From contig CM075857.1 in assembly GCA_037975125.1 (NCBI GenBank), forward strand, positions 94,334,214 to 94,398,213: a stretch of DNA of 64,000 nucleotides, written 5' to 3'. The notes below the pieces were generated by a model. It was not told the origin of the DNA. It made no database searches and saw only the letters and a list, made by a program, of their open reading frames with translations. The position numbers and the translations under genes were made by a program. Below are positions 13,533-26,319 of the stretch, in pieces. Numbering within the stretch: position 1 is the stretch's first letter; each line of letters opens with the position of its first letter. This DNA comes from Latrodectus hesperus. Its lineage: Eukaryota > Arthropoda > Arachnida > Araneae > Theridiidae.

Positions 13533-14011
13533 GTCCATGACTACAACAACATTATGGGAGGTGATGTTAAAGTCGGTCAACATCTTACAGACTTCCCGGT
13601 TGCTAGAAAAAGTTGGTTGCTAAAAAGGAGGTAAAACATATTACTAGAAAATGTTTTTCCATATCCTACACCAGGCGTTATATAAATAGCTCCTTTATTT
13701 TGCATACTTCAACAGGAGGTGCGAAAAATATGAACTTCAGAAAATCAATTGTTGAACTAAATAAACCAAATGTTCAACTACCAGGACCAGGGCGTCCTAG
13801 TGTAAGCTTTTTGCGCATCACCGGTCGACTCTTTCCAGAACACAACTCATGAATGGGGAAAAGATCTACTCCAACCAGGCAGTGTTTTATATGCTGTTGT
13901 AAAACCGATGAACAAGGGAAGAGAATAAGGCATGAGACAAGAGTTTATAGTAAAAAGTGCAATATACAGGCTTTTGAGCAGTACCTTGTTTTGGGATTTA
14001 CCATACTGTAA
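13533..14011 (+). pseudogene. piggyBac-like transposase, C-terminal relic
   Basis: piggyBac transposases excise and insert DNA at TTAA sites. Visible segments, in order, are VHDYNN-MGG, LTDFPVARKS, TRRYINS-FILH, FRKSIVEL, GRPS--LR-TGR-FPE, and a cysteine-rich tail with TPTRQCFIC, KR-RHETR and KKC. This order is that of the piggyBac C-terminus, where the Cys-rich tail binds zinc. There is at least one frame slip at about 13615 and a stop after FPEHNS; the catalytic acidic residues upstream are missing or unreadable. A dead fragment. Confidence 0.8.
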
Positions 14012-14591
14012 AAGATTTGTAAAATTTAGGTATTGAAAATCATATTGTTATGTTTTTATATTATACTAGTTTATACTAGTTATATTTAGCTTCAAAATTT
14101 TGTTTAATTTGCTCAATACGAATAACAGGTATGTGTAATCAATGTTTTATGTGTATGTAAAAATTATAAATATAGCAGTTATTGTAATTAAAACTTTATT
14201 TTTGTAATAAAAAAGCATTTTTTAACTCTTATAATAATATAAAGAATAAAATTAAACAGTCAAAAAATGTTCCATTTTTGGTCCATTTTTCTGAAATATA
14301 TGTCACAGTTAGGGGTTATATAAATCTCCTGAATTTCTACATTTATGTTATAACAAACATGTTCAACTAAGTAAAAGTAATAAGATGAGATCTCTCACCT
14401 GCAAAAGACAATCATGTTGATAGCGTCTATGACATTAAGCTATTTGTAGCCCAATATTTGTTCACTGAACGGCGACTATGTTCAGAGAAGAGAGTAACAA
14501 TTTAGAACTTATTCTAGTTAAAAAAAGCTATGTATTTTTGGAGCAGGAATTCTGAGTATTAGTTGTAAAGTCATTATGTAGTTAATAGGCG

Positions 14592-14994
14592 TGTTGCTGT
14601 TGCTTATGACACATGGACACAAGCCAAGCTCGCTTTTGCCTTTGGCAGTGCGAATTAAGTCAATAGAGAGCGTCTTTCGTTTGGATTAGAGCACCAAGAA
14701 GGTGAAAGTACGACTTTGCTCTTTTTGAGGTGCCTCGTCATTTTGAACCACGGTCAGGTAACGAGGCCACACCTGAGCTGGGACCCTTCTTTCCACATCC
14801 ACGCCACACCAGCGGAAGGACTTTGGACGTCACATATTAACGTGGACACGTCCCCAACCCACGAAGTTCCAGCAACCCAGTGAAGGAGAGTACACCGTGG
14901 TCACCCTCCCAACCACTGCCCGCGGCAAATGATGCTTCACTTTGCTGAGCTTACGGGAAGCGGCGTGAAGCTACTGAGCCACTGGATCTCGTTA
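14592..14994 (-). mobile_element. SINE family F, near full length
   Basis: Minus-strand order: head with TCCAGTGGCTCAGTAGCTTC, then GTGACGTCCAAAGTCCTTCC, then the shared tail (AGCAAAGTCGTACTTTCACC ... AAGCGAGCTTGGCTTGTG ... TCATAAGCAACAGCAAC). The tail is shared with families G and part of A. Confidence 0.8.
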
Positions 14995-15397
14995 TAAGGC
15001 ATAAATGTCTAAATACAGTAAGCCATGGTCTTTTTCCCATGATTGCATAATATTCATCGTAACTTAATTGTCCACTTTAAGAGTTGTTTCTTCAAATGAA
15101 CATTATATTTTGTTCATTTCTTTTGAAATAGAAACATAATTTTTTTAACTAAACCATTTTTCACGACTTCACAATTTTTACTTTAATCAATAACTAACTA
15201 TAGCTGTAAAAATATACCTAATATAGTATCGTCATTTATATCACATCTAATATACATACTAATAAAAAAAACACCCAAAACAGCATTCATTTCAATGTCA
15301 TTGCACAATCTGGAGAAAATCATCATCATATCCTCGAAGTGAATATGTTTTGCATATGGTACATTTAACCGAATATAATCTTTGTCTTTATTTCTAA

Positions 15398-15680
15398 TTG
15401 GTTGGGGGTAGTTCTCATTATCGGTTGGTTAAGGGGTAGTTCTCATTATCGGTTGGTTAAGGGGTAGTTCTCATTATCGGTTGGATAAGGGGTAGTTCTC
15501 ATTATCGGTTGGATAAGGGGTAGTTCTCATTATCGGTTGGTTAAGGGGTAGTTCTCATTATCGGTTGGTTAAGGGGTAGTTCTCATTATCGGTTGGTTAA
15601 GGGGTAGTTCTCATTATCGGTTGGTTAAGGGGTAGTTCGCATTATCGGTTGGTTAAGGGATAGTTCGCATTATCGGAAGA
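15398..15680 (+). repeat. Minisatellite, 28-bp unit, about 10 copies, from a SINE head
   Basis: The unit GGTTGGTTAAGGGG + TAGTTCTCATTATC repeats about ten times with single-base variants (TTAA/ATAA, TTC/TTCG). It matches the D-loop-to-anticodon part of the family-E SINE head (GGTTAGGGCGTCATTCTCAC + TATC at 49722), and the rest of that SINE follows directly. Confidence 0.85.
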
Positions 15681-15945
15681 TAGTGGGTTTCAATCTCGGC
15701 TTAACCGAAGATCTGTCGTGTTCACTAAAAGCGGCTGGTGTACGTTAAAATTGAGTGCGGTCGCAATGTCCTCCTACTTAAATGTTCCTTTTTGGGTGGC
15801 AGACCAAGTGCTGGGATCTTGTGCTTGGTCCCTGCTTCAACATCACGAAGACACCACCGAGATGCTTCTAACTGGTCGAGCCCAACTTAGGGCTAGGTAC
15901 TGGGAGACGTGCTGGTGCAACAACAACAATTCCTTATTGGGTCAG
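15660..15945 (+). mobile_element. SINE family E body following the minisatellite
   Basis: GGAAGATAGTGGGTTTCAAT (B-box region) through AAAATTGAGTGCGGTCGCAA, TGCTTGGTCCCTGCTTCAAC and GGGCTAGGTACTGGGAGACG to TGGTGCAACAACAACAA. The head region has expanded into the array upstream. Confidence 0.8.
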
Positions 15946-17193
15946 TTTAATCAGAAGACCTATTTCTTATTTTTAGCATAATTTTCCCAAAATTTGTAAC
16001 AAAGTTTGTAATTTTAAAAGACTGTTTAAGGTTTTAATTAAATATAACATTTAATACCATATTAAGATGTGTTTATTTTCAAAATCATCATCAATAAATG
16101 TTTATCTTCCATCATCACCAACAAAATTCTATCCATAATCCTAATCCAAAGTTCACTATCAACGTTATTACGTCTTCATCAACACAATCTCAACAATTCA
16201 AAAGTTTTATTGATTAGTCAGTCACATATGTCAGAAGATAATTAATTCTATTTCATTGGATATATTTCAAAACCTAATTTACTTAGACAACCTACGACTA
16301 TTGAGCTGGTAAAAATGTTTCTTTAGAATTATATGGATTTTAATGGGGCATTATTCCTCTATATTTTTGATACTCATACAAAATATTCTAACTAAATTAT
16401 CTGGAAAAAACCTCAGATATTATTAAAATATGGAGCATCAGAAAACATTCGAGATATTTTTTATGCATAGTTGGAAAGTATAATCCCCTCATGTATTGAG
16501 ATAAATCTGCTTACATGTTTCAAATTTTGAGTTTCGATAATCCTTACAATCAAGCTTACCAGAAAATCATATCAAGCAAAACTTTCTCGTCAGTATCAAT
16601 TCTCAAATTTTAGGAAATAAATTTAGGGGACACTTGTATATCTAAGATTAGGATACTCTTATGAGACAAAAATTAATAATGTTCTTATGGTTTCGAAAAT
16701 TATTAATTAAAATTGTGTAATACAAGACTCATTCAACTCTATTTAAAGTATGTATTAATTAGACTTCATTTAGTTGCAAGTAGGAGAGAATAATTTATTT
16801 TTGGGGATTCTAAGAAAAATTCATATAATAATCAACTCTATATAAAATTTATGGAGAGATATGGCCAGAAAGAAAAGTATTTAAAATTATAAACATTGTA
16901 GTATTGATATTGATATAAATATTACGTTAGCAATTTATTTTTTATTAATTAATGTACATTTGTTTTACCTCATCCATATCGGAAATATTATCAATTGCTT
17001 AGATGTTAGAATTTAATGTTATTTAACCTTTAATGATGTTAAGTTTGTTCGACGATGTTTTGAATAAGAACTATTTCGAAAATAACTGCGTACTAAAATG
17101 AATGATAAATGTAATCTTTTTATTCAGCAGTTGCAACATTTTATTCATTTTTAATGAGTATAAATAATGACAAGCAAAACACTTGGTTATTTT
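15946..17193. other. Non-coding interspersed DNA
   Basis: No gene or repeat family recognised. Confidence 0.4.
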
Positions 17194-17201
17194 AAAAATG
17201 T

Positions 17202-17515
17202 TGCCGCCGCCCAACTTATCTGTGGTCAGCGTGTCTGACTGCGGATAAGGAGGTCCTGGGTTCGAATCCCGGTTCGGGCATGGATGTACTTTCTCTCTCT
17301 ATTTATCCTGTCTTTGTCCTTTTCTTGTATGAATGAGGTGTGAATGGTTGCCCACCCTATAAACGGGTCCCTATGGCATGTGTGTAGAGCAAAGTCGTAC
17401 ATTCACCTTCATGGTGCTCTGATTAAAAACGAAAGACGCTCCCAATTGAATTAATTTCGCATAGCCAAGGCATAGCGAGCTTGGATTGTCCAAGTGTCAT
17501 TAGCAACAACAACAA
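17202..17515 (+). mobile_element. Chimeric SINE: family A head, family F/G tail
   Basis: Begins with the A head (GTGGTCAGCGTGTCTGACTG; GGTTCGAATCCCGGTTCGGG). After CATGTGTGTAG it switches to the other tail (AGCAAAGTCGTACATTCACC ... GCGAGCTTGGATTGTCC ... ATTAGCAACAACAAC). The approximate duplication AAAAATGT flanks both ends, so the chimera inserted as one unit. Confidence 0.75.
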
Positions 17516-17565
17516 AAATGTGGCATAAAATTAAGTTTACAATAAAATTATAAAAAAATACTAAA

Positions 17566-17652
17566 ATAAACTAAACTCTGTGGCATAACTGCCCATGTGG
17601 GCCGAGGCCTAAGTGCTCATCTCTGTTTTTCTGACTGCGAGGCGCTGGGCTG
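17566..17652 (-). mobile_element. SINE family H fragment
   Basis: TGGCATAACTGCCCATGTGGGCC and GAGGCCTAAGTGCTCAT match, inverted, the 3' part of family H at 49333-49618. Confidence 0.6.
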
Positions 17653-18284
17653 CTTAGTATATATAAATATAGTTTTTTAATTAAAATTATAAATAACTGT
17701 CACTTTAATATGCATTCGCTCATGAAATAATAGTCAATAATATCTGTTATATTGTTAGTAAATTTAAAATAAAAATTTTTATAAAATCAAATTTTGACCT
17801 GAATTTTTTTCACTACACAATAAAAATAAATAAGTATTTTAGTTTATCAATTAAGTTTTAACTTCAACCGCACTTGCACCCCCAGCATTAATGCTTACAA
17901 TCATTCAGAATTCGCGTTTAAGCATATATTTTGATAAATTTTTTTGAACACAAATTGGCAATGGAGGACAAACCAACCAATCATAACGAGATAAGGTAAC
18001 ATTTAAGGTATGAATTAACTCATATAGATGTCATTTTAAATAAATAGGGAGGGGAATTTTTACACAACACCTATTTTACCTTCTGGATTTACCACCGTCC
18101 TGAGATATTAAATTAAAATAGATTTACGCAGGAATCACCGTAGCATAAGGATTGAAGGACACGATTAAGATTGCAAGATTTCCAATCCGATTCTAGGCAT
18201 TCTCATTTAGCATATTAACCGTTCATTGACTGCTGTTTATACCTCATCGACTTATATTAAACTTATTTACTTTATTTAGCATAC

Positions 18285-18796
<512 letters not shown>

Positions 18797-18867
<71 letters not shown>
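18797..18867. repeat. (TA)n microsatellite
   Basis: Uninterrupted TA array on the far side of the SINE. Confidence 0.95.
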
Positions 18868-18872
<5 letters not shown>

Positions 18873-18902
18873 GTTGAGCCCTGAGATGGGCTCAACCAGT
18901 TT
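18867..18902. repeat. Perfect 15-bp hairpin, 6-nt loop
   Basis: AAACTGGTTGAGCCC (18867-18881), loop TGAGAT, GGGCTCAACCAGTTT (18888-18902). It lies exactly between the TA array and a SINE. It is not followed by a T-run and is not a bacterial terminator. Confidence 0.85.
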
Positions 18903-19135
18903 GATGGAAATTTCCAAGTGGGAGTCTTTGTAATTTAGAAGCAGGGACCAAGCAAAAGACTCCTCAACCGACAACTCTCAGAGGTATCATTTCTCTTGGA
19001 GGGCACTGCGAACACTACCTATTTAACATTCCCATCCACCATTTGCAATCACGATGAATCTTCAATTGGGTCGGGATTCGAGCACACTACCTTCGGATAA
19101 CGAGAACGAACACCATAACCAACCAAACCTGATCC
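18903..19135 (-). mobile_element. SINE family E, degenerate
   Basis: Minus-strand match to the E head (GGTTGGTTATGGTGTTCG; TGCTCGAATCCCGACCCAAT) and body (TTGCTTGGTCCCTGCTTC). Confidence 0.65.
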
Positions 19136-19439
19136 GTGGTATTCACGGAAATAACTATTATATTGTGACTCTCTCAACTAACATAAACATTAACTTTTAA
19201 TTATAACAACTACAGCTAGATAACAGCTACATTTTCCTTAGCTTGTAAACTCAAATAAGTTATGACTTCTTCTTCTTAGAGTTGGGTTTGTATATGATTG
19301 GGCACCTCTGCTTTTATCAGCATTTTGTACTGTTAACTCCAACCCAATGTTTCCTAGTTCCAGTTGCTCGGGTCACCCACTTTATTAATAAAGACCGATA
19401 ACCCTTTAATGGAGTATAGGTGTAACTCTCTAGTATGGA

Positions 19440-19985
19440 TGATGCCTAAAGAAGTTCATCTAGGGAGGGCAAGAGCCTCGCATTCGTAAATGATATGCTT
19501 GGCCGTTTCCTCTTGCGTATGACATTTCCTGCAGATAGGGTCTTGCTGAAACAGTCCCATTTTATGGAGGTGTTTTCTGAAATAGCAGTGCCCAGTTATG
19601 AAGCCTACGATTAAACGTATCTTCTGTCTAGAGCATCTTAGAATTTCAGAGGCAATCCTCGCTGATGATCCACAGATCATACTTTTCGCATGGGTTTGAC
19701 CAGGAGTGTTGAGCCAAGCTTCATACATCTTCCGTTTTTCCCATCTAAGAACATTGGTTTTTGCAGTCTTAAAATTGATCCCACAAAAAGGTTCTGCACC
19801 AATGGGAGCAAAAGATGATCCTTGCTTAGCAAGTTCATCAGCCCTTTCATTATCTTCGATACTTTCATCCAAATTGCGTTGGAAGTGAAATTTAGACTTG
19901 AAAATAGGGTGCAGAGTTGTGATATCATATCAGTTGTACGACACAACACTGCTCTTGAACCGCTATTAGAACACATCAACCAAAT
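19440..19985 (-). pseudogene. Non-LTR retrotransposon pol, RNase H/C-terminal relic
   Basis: The frame contains NERADELAKQ, the last RNase H motif of R1/Jockey-type retrotransposons. About 60 residues later comes IVGFITGHCYFRKHLHKMGL and a zinc-knuckle-like C-x2-C-x8-H-x4-C (CRKCHTQEETAKHIIYEC). This order is the C-terminal end of such polyproteins. Upstream coding is lost and the frame shifts near 19870. No poly(A) or target duplication was identified. Confidence 0.82.
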
Positions 19986-20628
19986 TAAAATTTAAATTAA
20001 TTTAAAAATATCTTTACACATACACGTGTTTAACTACTTACAGATACGTATATGTTTAATCAAATACATGTATGATAACTAAATAACATTTAAAAAAATG
20101 CCAAGCCCTGCACATAGTTGCTTTTTAATCCGAACTTAAAATTATTAAATAATTGAAAGCTGGAATAGCTTTCAATTCAAATATAAAGATGGCGTGTTCA
20201 CGAAGATTTATTTTTTCTTAATTATTTAGTGCAATTTTAATGCAATTTAAAAATTACCAATTTTCGATGCAATTTGTTAAATTATCTAAAAAGCTAAATA
20301 AAAAATTTTTGAACTTTAGCACAGCATATTCCATTATTTTTTTTGTTTGATACCCATTGAAATTTAGAAATTGCTATAGATTTCCTTAAGTATTGACTCT
20401 AATTTGTCAAAAAATTAAAAATAATTTAAAATAGTATTCTTTTACACTAGTAGAATTTATTCGATTTAAGCAAGAAAATATCAAGTTGTGTGATTCTTTC
20501 AATATTATTGTTTGAAACATGAATTTGTGTGAGGAAATGTATTTGACTTTGGCAGCATAAATATATCCAAATGTACATTTAATGGTATACGAAGTATGCG
20601 AAAACTAAAAATATTTAATATATATATA
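19986..20628. other. AT-rich non-coding DNA
   Basis: No gene recognised. Confidence 0.4.
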
Positions 20629-20638
20629 GGTATATATA

Positions 20639-20701
<63 letters not shown>
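20629..20701. repeat. (TA)n microsatellite
   Basis: TA array with GTATA interruptions at its left end. Confidence 0.9.
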
Positions 20702-20704
<3 letters not shown>

Positions 20705-21785
20705 TTATAATCATTTACAGTATATTAAATAAAAAGGTCTATTTCTCTAATACAGGCAAAGTTTTTTTTTTTTAATTTAAAATTTACAAGTAGAGAAGTA
20801 TGTAATTAATATTATTCATATACTTGACAAATATTTAAAATAACTAATGAATATCATTAAATGTCTGGAAACGTAAAGTCTAAAAGTTCAAATATAAATT
20901 CACAAAAATTAACGAACCAAAAATATGCCTTCAAGATATTTTAAATTGCTTCTTAAAATCCGAAGTGATTTCTTACTGTTCAAGTAACAGGTAATTCAAT
21001 TGTTTTTTCCAAACTTATTAAAAGTTTTTTAGTTTTTTGCTTTTAACTAAAGAAAATATTGGCGCCTTAGGATAAAACTAACATTTTCATTCAAATTATT
21101 CAATTTTTTAGAACGCTATTTAGGTCTTTAATGGTTCATTAGTTCTTTAGAAAAACTAATGAGTAAAATTTTCATGGTATTTTATTTCTATGATAAAAGT
21201 AATGAAATATTTTTTTGTTTTAAATAAATTATTTATTTGATATTCAATTTATTGTATAACTTACCATTAAATGGATAAAAAAGTGAAATTTTATTACATA
21301 TTACAGCGGCATTTTTCAAATTGAAAATAATAAAAACAATAAATTTTAGTAAGTAATAATCTGCTTAGCTTATTTCTATCAAGCTTTTTATTAGTATCTA
21401 CTCTTAGTCACGTTTAGATATAGACTGATTTCATCAAATCAATAATATTACAATTTTGACTGCTCATTAACAAAAACATTAATACAGAAAATATGAAAAA
21501 ATATAAATCAATATAATTACATGATGATTCAATTATGGTGCATGATGATTTTTTTGATGGTATAAAGCCTTTAATTTCAGTACTCTTAAATTCAAAGAGA
21601 CTTTTGACGTTTATAATGGTTTGGAATTTCCTTTAAATTTTAGGTATTTTTTTAATCAGCCTTTGTGTGTGTGCTAAAAACCTGTTAAACGACAATGTTA
21701 ACTTTTTGATAGTCATTAGAATTTTCCTTAATCTAGGTCTTTAGATCAATTAATATAGTTAATATTTTTGTAACAATCATGAAAA

Positions 21786-21789
<4 letters not shown>
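20702..21789. other. AT-rich non-coding DNA
   Basis: No feature recognised. Confidence 0.4.

Positions 21790-21860
<71 letters not shown>
21790..21860. repeat. (TA)n microsatellite
   Basis: Uninterrupted TA array. Confidence 0.95.
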
Positions 21861-21864
<4 letters not shown>

Positions 21865-22500
21865 TTGTTAGAGAGATAGTTTAATTAAAAAACGATGAAT
21901 TTTCTCTCCCAAATATGGAAAATTCATTTCAATAGAATAAAATTACATTATTTTTCCTACATCAGTCCTTTAAAATAAAATGCTTTCTTTTTGAGAAATT
22001 CCATCATTAATTTTATTTTTTTCTACTATATAGAAATCATTAGACAAAGGACATTTTTAGATAAAAAATCGTCTGCAATATTCATGACAAAGAGCAGGAT
22101 ATTCATTAGTATTATTCATGTACGTAGACTGAAAACAACGAAACAAGCCTTATGGCGCAACTTCTGTCTTGTGACTGCAAATTCAGCAGTTATGCTAATT
22201 TAATTTATCAACGAGAGAGGAACTTTAATCTCCGGATTTCTCATTCATCAAATAATTTCTAGTTTTCTCTCACAATTATTATTTTTTTCACACCCTCTAT
22301 TCTCTTCCTTCATATGGTCTGTAGCCTTCTTAGCATTTCTCTACATTATGTTTAGCAAGATCTTTTACATTTCTGGAACTTTTATGAGGAAGTGAGAATA
22401 ATCACGAAGTACACAAAATTCTGAATTAGAAGATCTTAGGGTTTTCTCTGCTCGCTATGATTGCGATGATATGCCTCCTCCTCCTTTTGGACCTAACTGG

Positions 22501-22655
22501 TAATTTCTTGCCTTCTGTTTTTACAGTTCGTGGGTTCGAATCCCATCTTGGATTCGGTCGTTTGCAGTGGTTCGTATCTACTTTAAACCGGTCCCATTCT
22601 AATTAGCATTCGTGTGAAAAAAGCCCCACCACACTTATAAACTCTCATTAAAACT
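22501..22655 (+). mobile_element. SINE family I, plus-strand copy, degenerate
   Basis: CAGTTCGTGGGTTCGAATCC (B box), GCAGTGGTTCGTATCTACTT and AATTAGCATTCGTGTG follow the family-I order seen inverted at 39651-39838. Confidence 0.65.
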
Positions 22656-22695
22656 TGTTTGATGCAAAGTATTGATTGTTTTATAAGTAAGTAAT

Positions 22696-22971
22696 GCCGC
22701 CCAACTTGTCTAGTGGCCTGACTATGGATAGGGAGGTACTGGGTTCGAATCCCGGTTCGGTCCTGGATGTACTTTCTCTCTCTCTATCTATTCTGTCTTT
22801 GTCCTTTCCTTGTATGAATGTGGCGTGAATGGTTGCCTACCCTATAAACGGGTCCCTATGGCATGTGTGTACTGAAGAAGTCGGACTTCACACCAAATAT
22901 GGTTCAGTTGGAAAAGTGGAGCAGCGCACCTCATATTGCCAGCCTAGCTGGCACACGACGACAACAACAAC
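22696..22971 (+). mobile_element. SINE family A with 13-bp target duplication
   Basis: Head GCCGCCCAACTTGTCTAGTG to tail CAGCCTAGCTGGCACACGAC + GACAACAACAAC. ATAAGTAAGTAAT occurs at 22683-22695 and 22972-22984, a perfect duplication showing L1-type insertion. Part of the D-arm is deleted (TAGTGGCCTGAC). Confidence 0.9.
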
Positions 22972-22984
22972 ATAAGTAAGTAAT

Positions 22985-24892
22985 AGGAATCAGTTTTGGA
23001 GCTCCATGACTACAAAGTGCTTATATGCTCACACGGATGAAATTCTAATGAATTATTTCAATTCATGGATCATTCAAAGGTGGTTAAGTTTTCTTAATTC
23101 AGAAGCAAGGACCAAGCATCATTTTGAACTAGAGTAAAATTATTTCATTAAAATTTGAATCGTCTCTCTTATTAAAATTTCCGCACCATAATAATGGAGA
23201 GATATTAGATTTCAAACGCATTTAACATACGTAGAACGTTTCATCACGATATTCGGTCGGATCCAGTATTGAACTTGAAACCTTCTGCACATGAGAGCAA
23301 TAAGTATTTCATGTGCTACGTTATCACTATTTTATCGTAAAAGTTTGAGATAAATATCAAGTGAAATTTTTTGAAAAATTCCCACTTCATTTTAAAAAAA
23401 AATTAGGTTTAAGTGAATAGTAATGTTGAACCCTTTCAATTAAAATTTAACTTCGATCTACATTCATGTAAACAGAAACATTTGAATATAATACAACATA
23501 AATTTAATCTAATAAATATTTAAATATATTATGAAAATTTTTTTATTGCTGGGATCATTTGAAAAAATTTATATGAAAAAAATATGAATATAAAATAAAA
23601 AATCAGAATAATATATATATTTTCTGAAAATAAACTGTTGTACTTGATTTCCCTTTAAAATTCACTAAATTTAAAGTTATTTAAAATTAAAATTTTATTT
23701 CAATAAAGAATAGATTTTAGAGTAACTTTAACTAAAGCAAATGAAGAGATTTCCAAAAATATTATTAACCAAATTATTATAAACTATTAAAAATTAAGAA
23801 TATGGGGTATTCATAAAGTTTAAAGGTTTGGAAACATAAATAGATAATCATTTTCTTTTTTAAATATTTTTCAAAATAAAAATTATAGTTCTATGTAAAC
23901 AAATTTAATATTTAAAAAATTAAAAAAACATTCAAAAGAAAAAAAATTCTATTGCTGTTTGCAAAACTTTGTATGAGTTTTATGAATAACAAATTCTTAA
24001 TGTTTCTTTCTGTTCATATTGTTTAAGCAGATTATTTGAATAAGATATACAGTATTATCAGATTAAAATTATATGAGACAATATTTCATGTGATAGTGTT
24101 TACCATTCAATAAATCTAAATTCATTGTATTGAAAATTGTTTCGAGTTTAATTAAGCAGAAAGTTTTTGAAAGAATAAAAAATTGATATAAAGTTTAAAA
24201 AATGCTAAGATTTTTAAATATAGAATACAATACTACTATTTTAATGCAAAGATAAAAAAAACAAGATTTATAAATAGATTCATAACAATGTTTTTTGTTC
24301 CCTCATTTCCAATTAAATGTTTCATTCCCGTTTAATGAGTAAAGATGAAAAAAATTACTGACACTAAAATGAGAAAAAATAAGATTGTGTTTTTTTTAAG
24401 ACCACGTAATTAAGCATTTCTTATTAAGGAATGATAATTGTTTGTCTTTTTCTGATAGCTTTTTCCCTTAATAAAACGTATTAAAGTCTGTATAATGCTG
24501 TCGAAAGATATTAAATATTATTGTCGCAGTTTCATTTAATTATCTCGTTACTCTTAAGAAAGCCAGTTATTTAATTTAAAAATTAATTGGACTTTTCAGA
24601 TAAATTGAAAATAATTAAGCACTATTTGCTTAGCAATTTTTACATTATTTTTTATTTATAGAAGCAAAACCGATGATTATTATTTGTCACGGCTAAAAGT
24701 TATCACAATAATTTGGAGCAATAATAAAGTTTTCAAGATATTCAAATTCTGTTTTCTAGAGTTACTTTTCATGTACCTTTAAATATCAATATTTATGCAG
24801 TACCAGCAAGAAAACTCTTGTGAAATAATGAAGCAACCTCATAATCTAATGTACCCCATAAAGCAGAAGCGAATTATGTGTCCTCTTTTTAG
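22985..24892. other. AT-rich non-coding DNA
   Basis: A B-box-like relic lies near 23265 on the minus strand; otherwise nothing supportable. Confidence 0.35.
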
Positions 24893-25196
24893 TTAGTATG
24901 TGTGATGAGATTCGATCTTCCAACTGCTCAATATTGGCATGAAAAACGAAACAGTAACTAGATAAGGAATATTTTGTAGAGGAAATCCGTGTAAGTTATG
25001 CAATTGCGATAATTCAGCTAGTACTATATGACGAGTGGACGCAGATGAACAATAAAACGTACCAAACACTAAATCGGTCAAGTTCAAGAACCATTTCTGA
25101 ACAACAGGAAATGGATGTTCTACCTGCAGAATGTATATCTGTTGAGAGGGGTGCTTGGAAATTTTCCGGGTTTCCTTCGCTGCTATATATGAATCA

Positions 25197-25484
25197 GCCG
25201 ACCAACTTGTCTAGTGGTCAGCGTGCCTGACTGCGGATAAGGAGGTCCTGGGTTCGAATCCCGGTTAGGGCATGGATGTTACTTTCTCTCTCTATCTATT
25301 CTGTCTTTGTCCTTTCCTTGTATGAATGAGGTGTGAATGGTTGCCTACCCTATAAAAGGGGATATATAGCATGTGTGTACCGAGGAAGTTGGACTTCACA
25401 CCAAAATAGGGTTCAATTGGAAAAGTGGAGCAGCGCACCCATTTTGCCAGCCTAGCTGGCACACGACAATGAATGAACAACAAC
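25197..25484 (+). mobile_element. SINE family A, full-length type
   Basis: Intact head (AACTTGTCTAGTGGTCAGCG; CTGGGTTCGAATCCCGGTTA), then body and tail to AGCTGGCACACGACA, with AACAACAAC shortly after. Confidence 0.85.
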
Positions 25485-25885
25485 GTTAGACTACCAACTG
25501 CGCAATTACTAACAACAAAACTACCAACTATGCAATATCCTACAATTTACGCAGTGGATATTAAAATATCTTACATTAAGCTATTAACTACGCAGCTACC
25601 AATCATGCAAGATTTTACAATTTACGCAGTGAATATTAAAAGACTTAACAACGTCAGGCTACCAACTATGCAACTACCAACAACAAAATTATCGAATATG
25701 TAACATCCTACAATTTATGCAGTGGATATTAAAATGCTTAACAATAATGTTAGGCTTCATTAGACAATAATGCTATGCAACTTGGCGCAGCTTGTCTTTT
25801 ATTTGGCGCTATAAAACACAACCAACCAACTACGCAACTCTCTCTCTACCAACAACAAAACTACTAATTATGAGATATCCTACAA
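25480..25885 (+). repeat. Degenerate tandem repeat (CTACCAACTATGCAA / GTGGATATTAAAAT)
   Basis: Irregular repeats of CTACCAACTATGCAA, CAACAAAACTACC, CCTACAATTTACGCAGTGG and ATATTAAAAT. The palindromic element inserted into the last unit. Confidence 0.65.
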
Positions 25886-25901
25886 TTCACACAATGGATA
25901 T

Positions 25902-26292
25902 GTTGTTGTTGCTTATGACACTTGGACAAGCCAAGCTCGCTATGTCTTTGGCTGTGCGAATTTAAGTCAGTAGAGAGCGTCTTTCGTTTTGAATCAGAGC
26001 ACCACGAAGGTGAAAGTACGACTTTGCTCTATTAAGGTGCCTCGTAATTTTGAACCACGGTCAGATAACGAGGCCTCACCTGAAATGCCCCCCTCTCCAC
26101 ATCCACGCCACACCAGCGGAAGGATTTTGGACGTCAACGATTAACGTGGACACGTCCCCAACCCACGGAGTTCCAGTAACCAGGTGAAGGAGAATACATC
26201 GTGGTCACTCTCCCAACCACTGCCCGCGGCAAATGATGCTTCACTTTGCTGAGCTTACGGGAAGCGGCGTGAAACTACTGAGCCACTGGAGC
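25902..26292 (-). mobile_element. SINE family F with 15-bp target duplication
   Basis: Complete family-F copy. TCACACAATGGATAT lies at 25887-25901 and 26293-26307, a perfect duplication. The palindromic element begins only 12 bp beyond. Confidence 0.9.
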
Positions 26293-26313
26293 TCACACAA
26301 TGGATATTAAAAT

Positions 26314-26319
26314 AGCATG
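26314..26319 (+). repeat. Target-site duplication, left copy (AGCATG)
   Basis: AGCATG precedes the left terminus and recurs directly after the right terminus. One more matching T (TAGCATG) could make it 7 bp, but then the two termini would no longer be symmetric. Confidence 0.85.
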
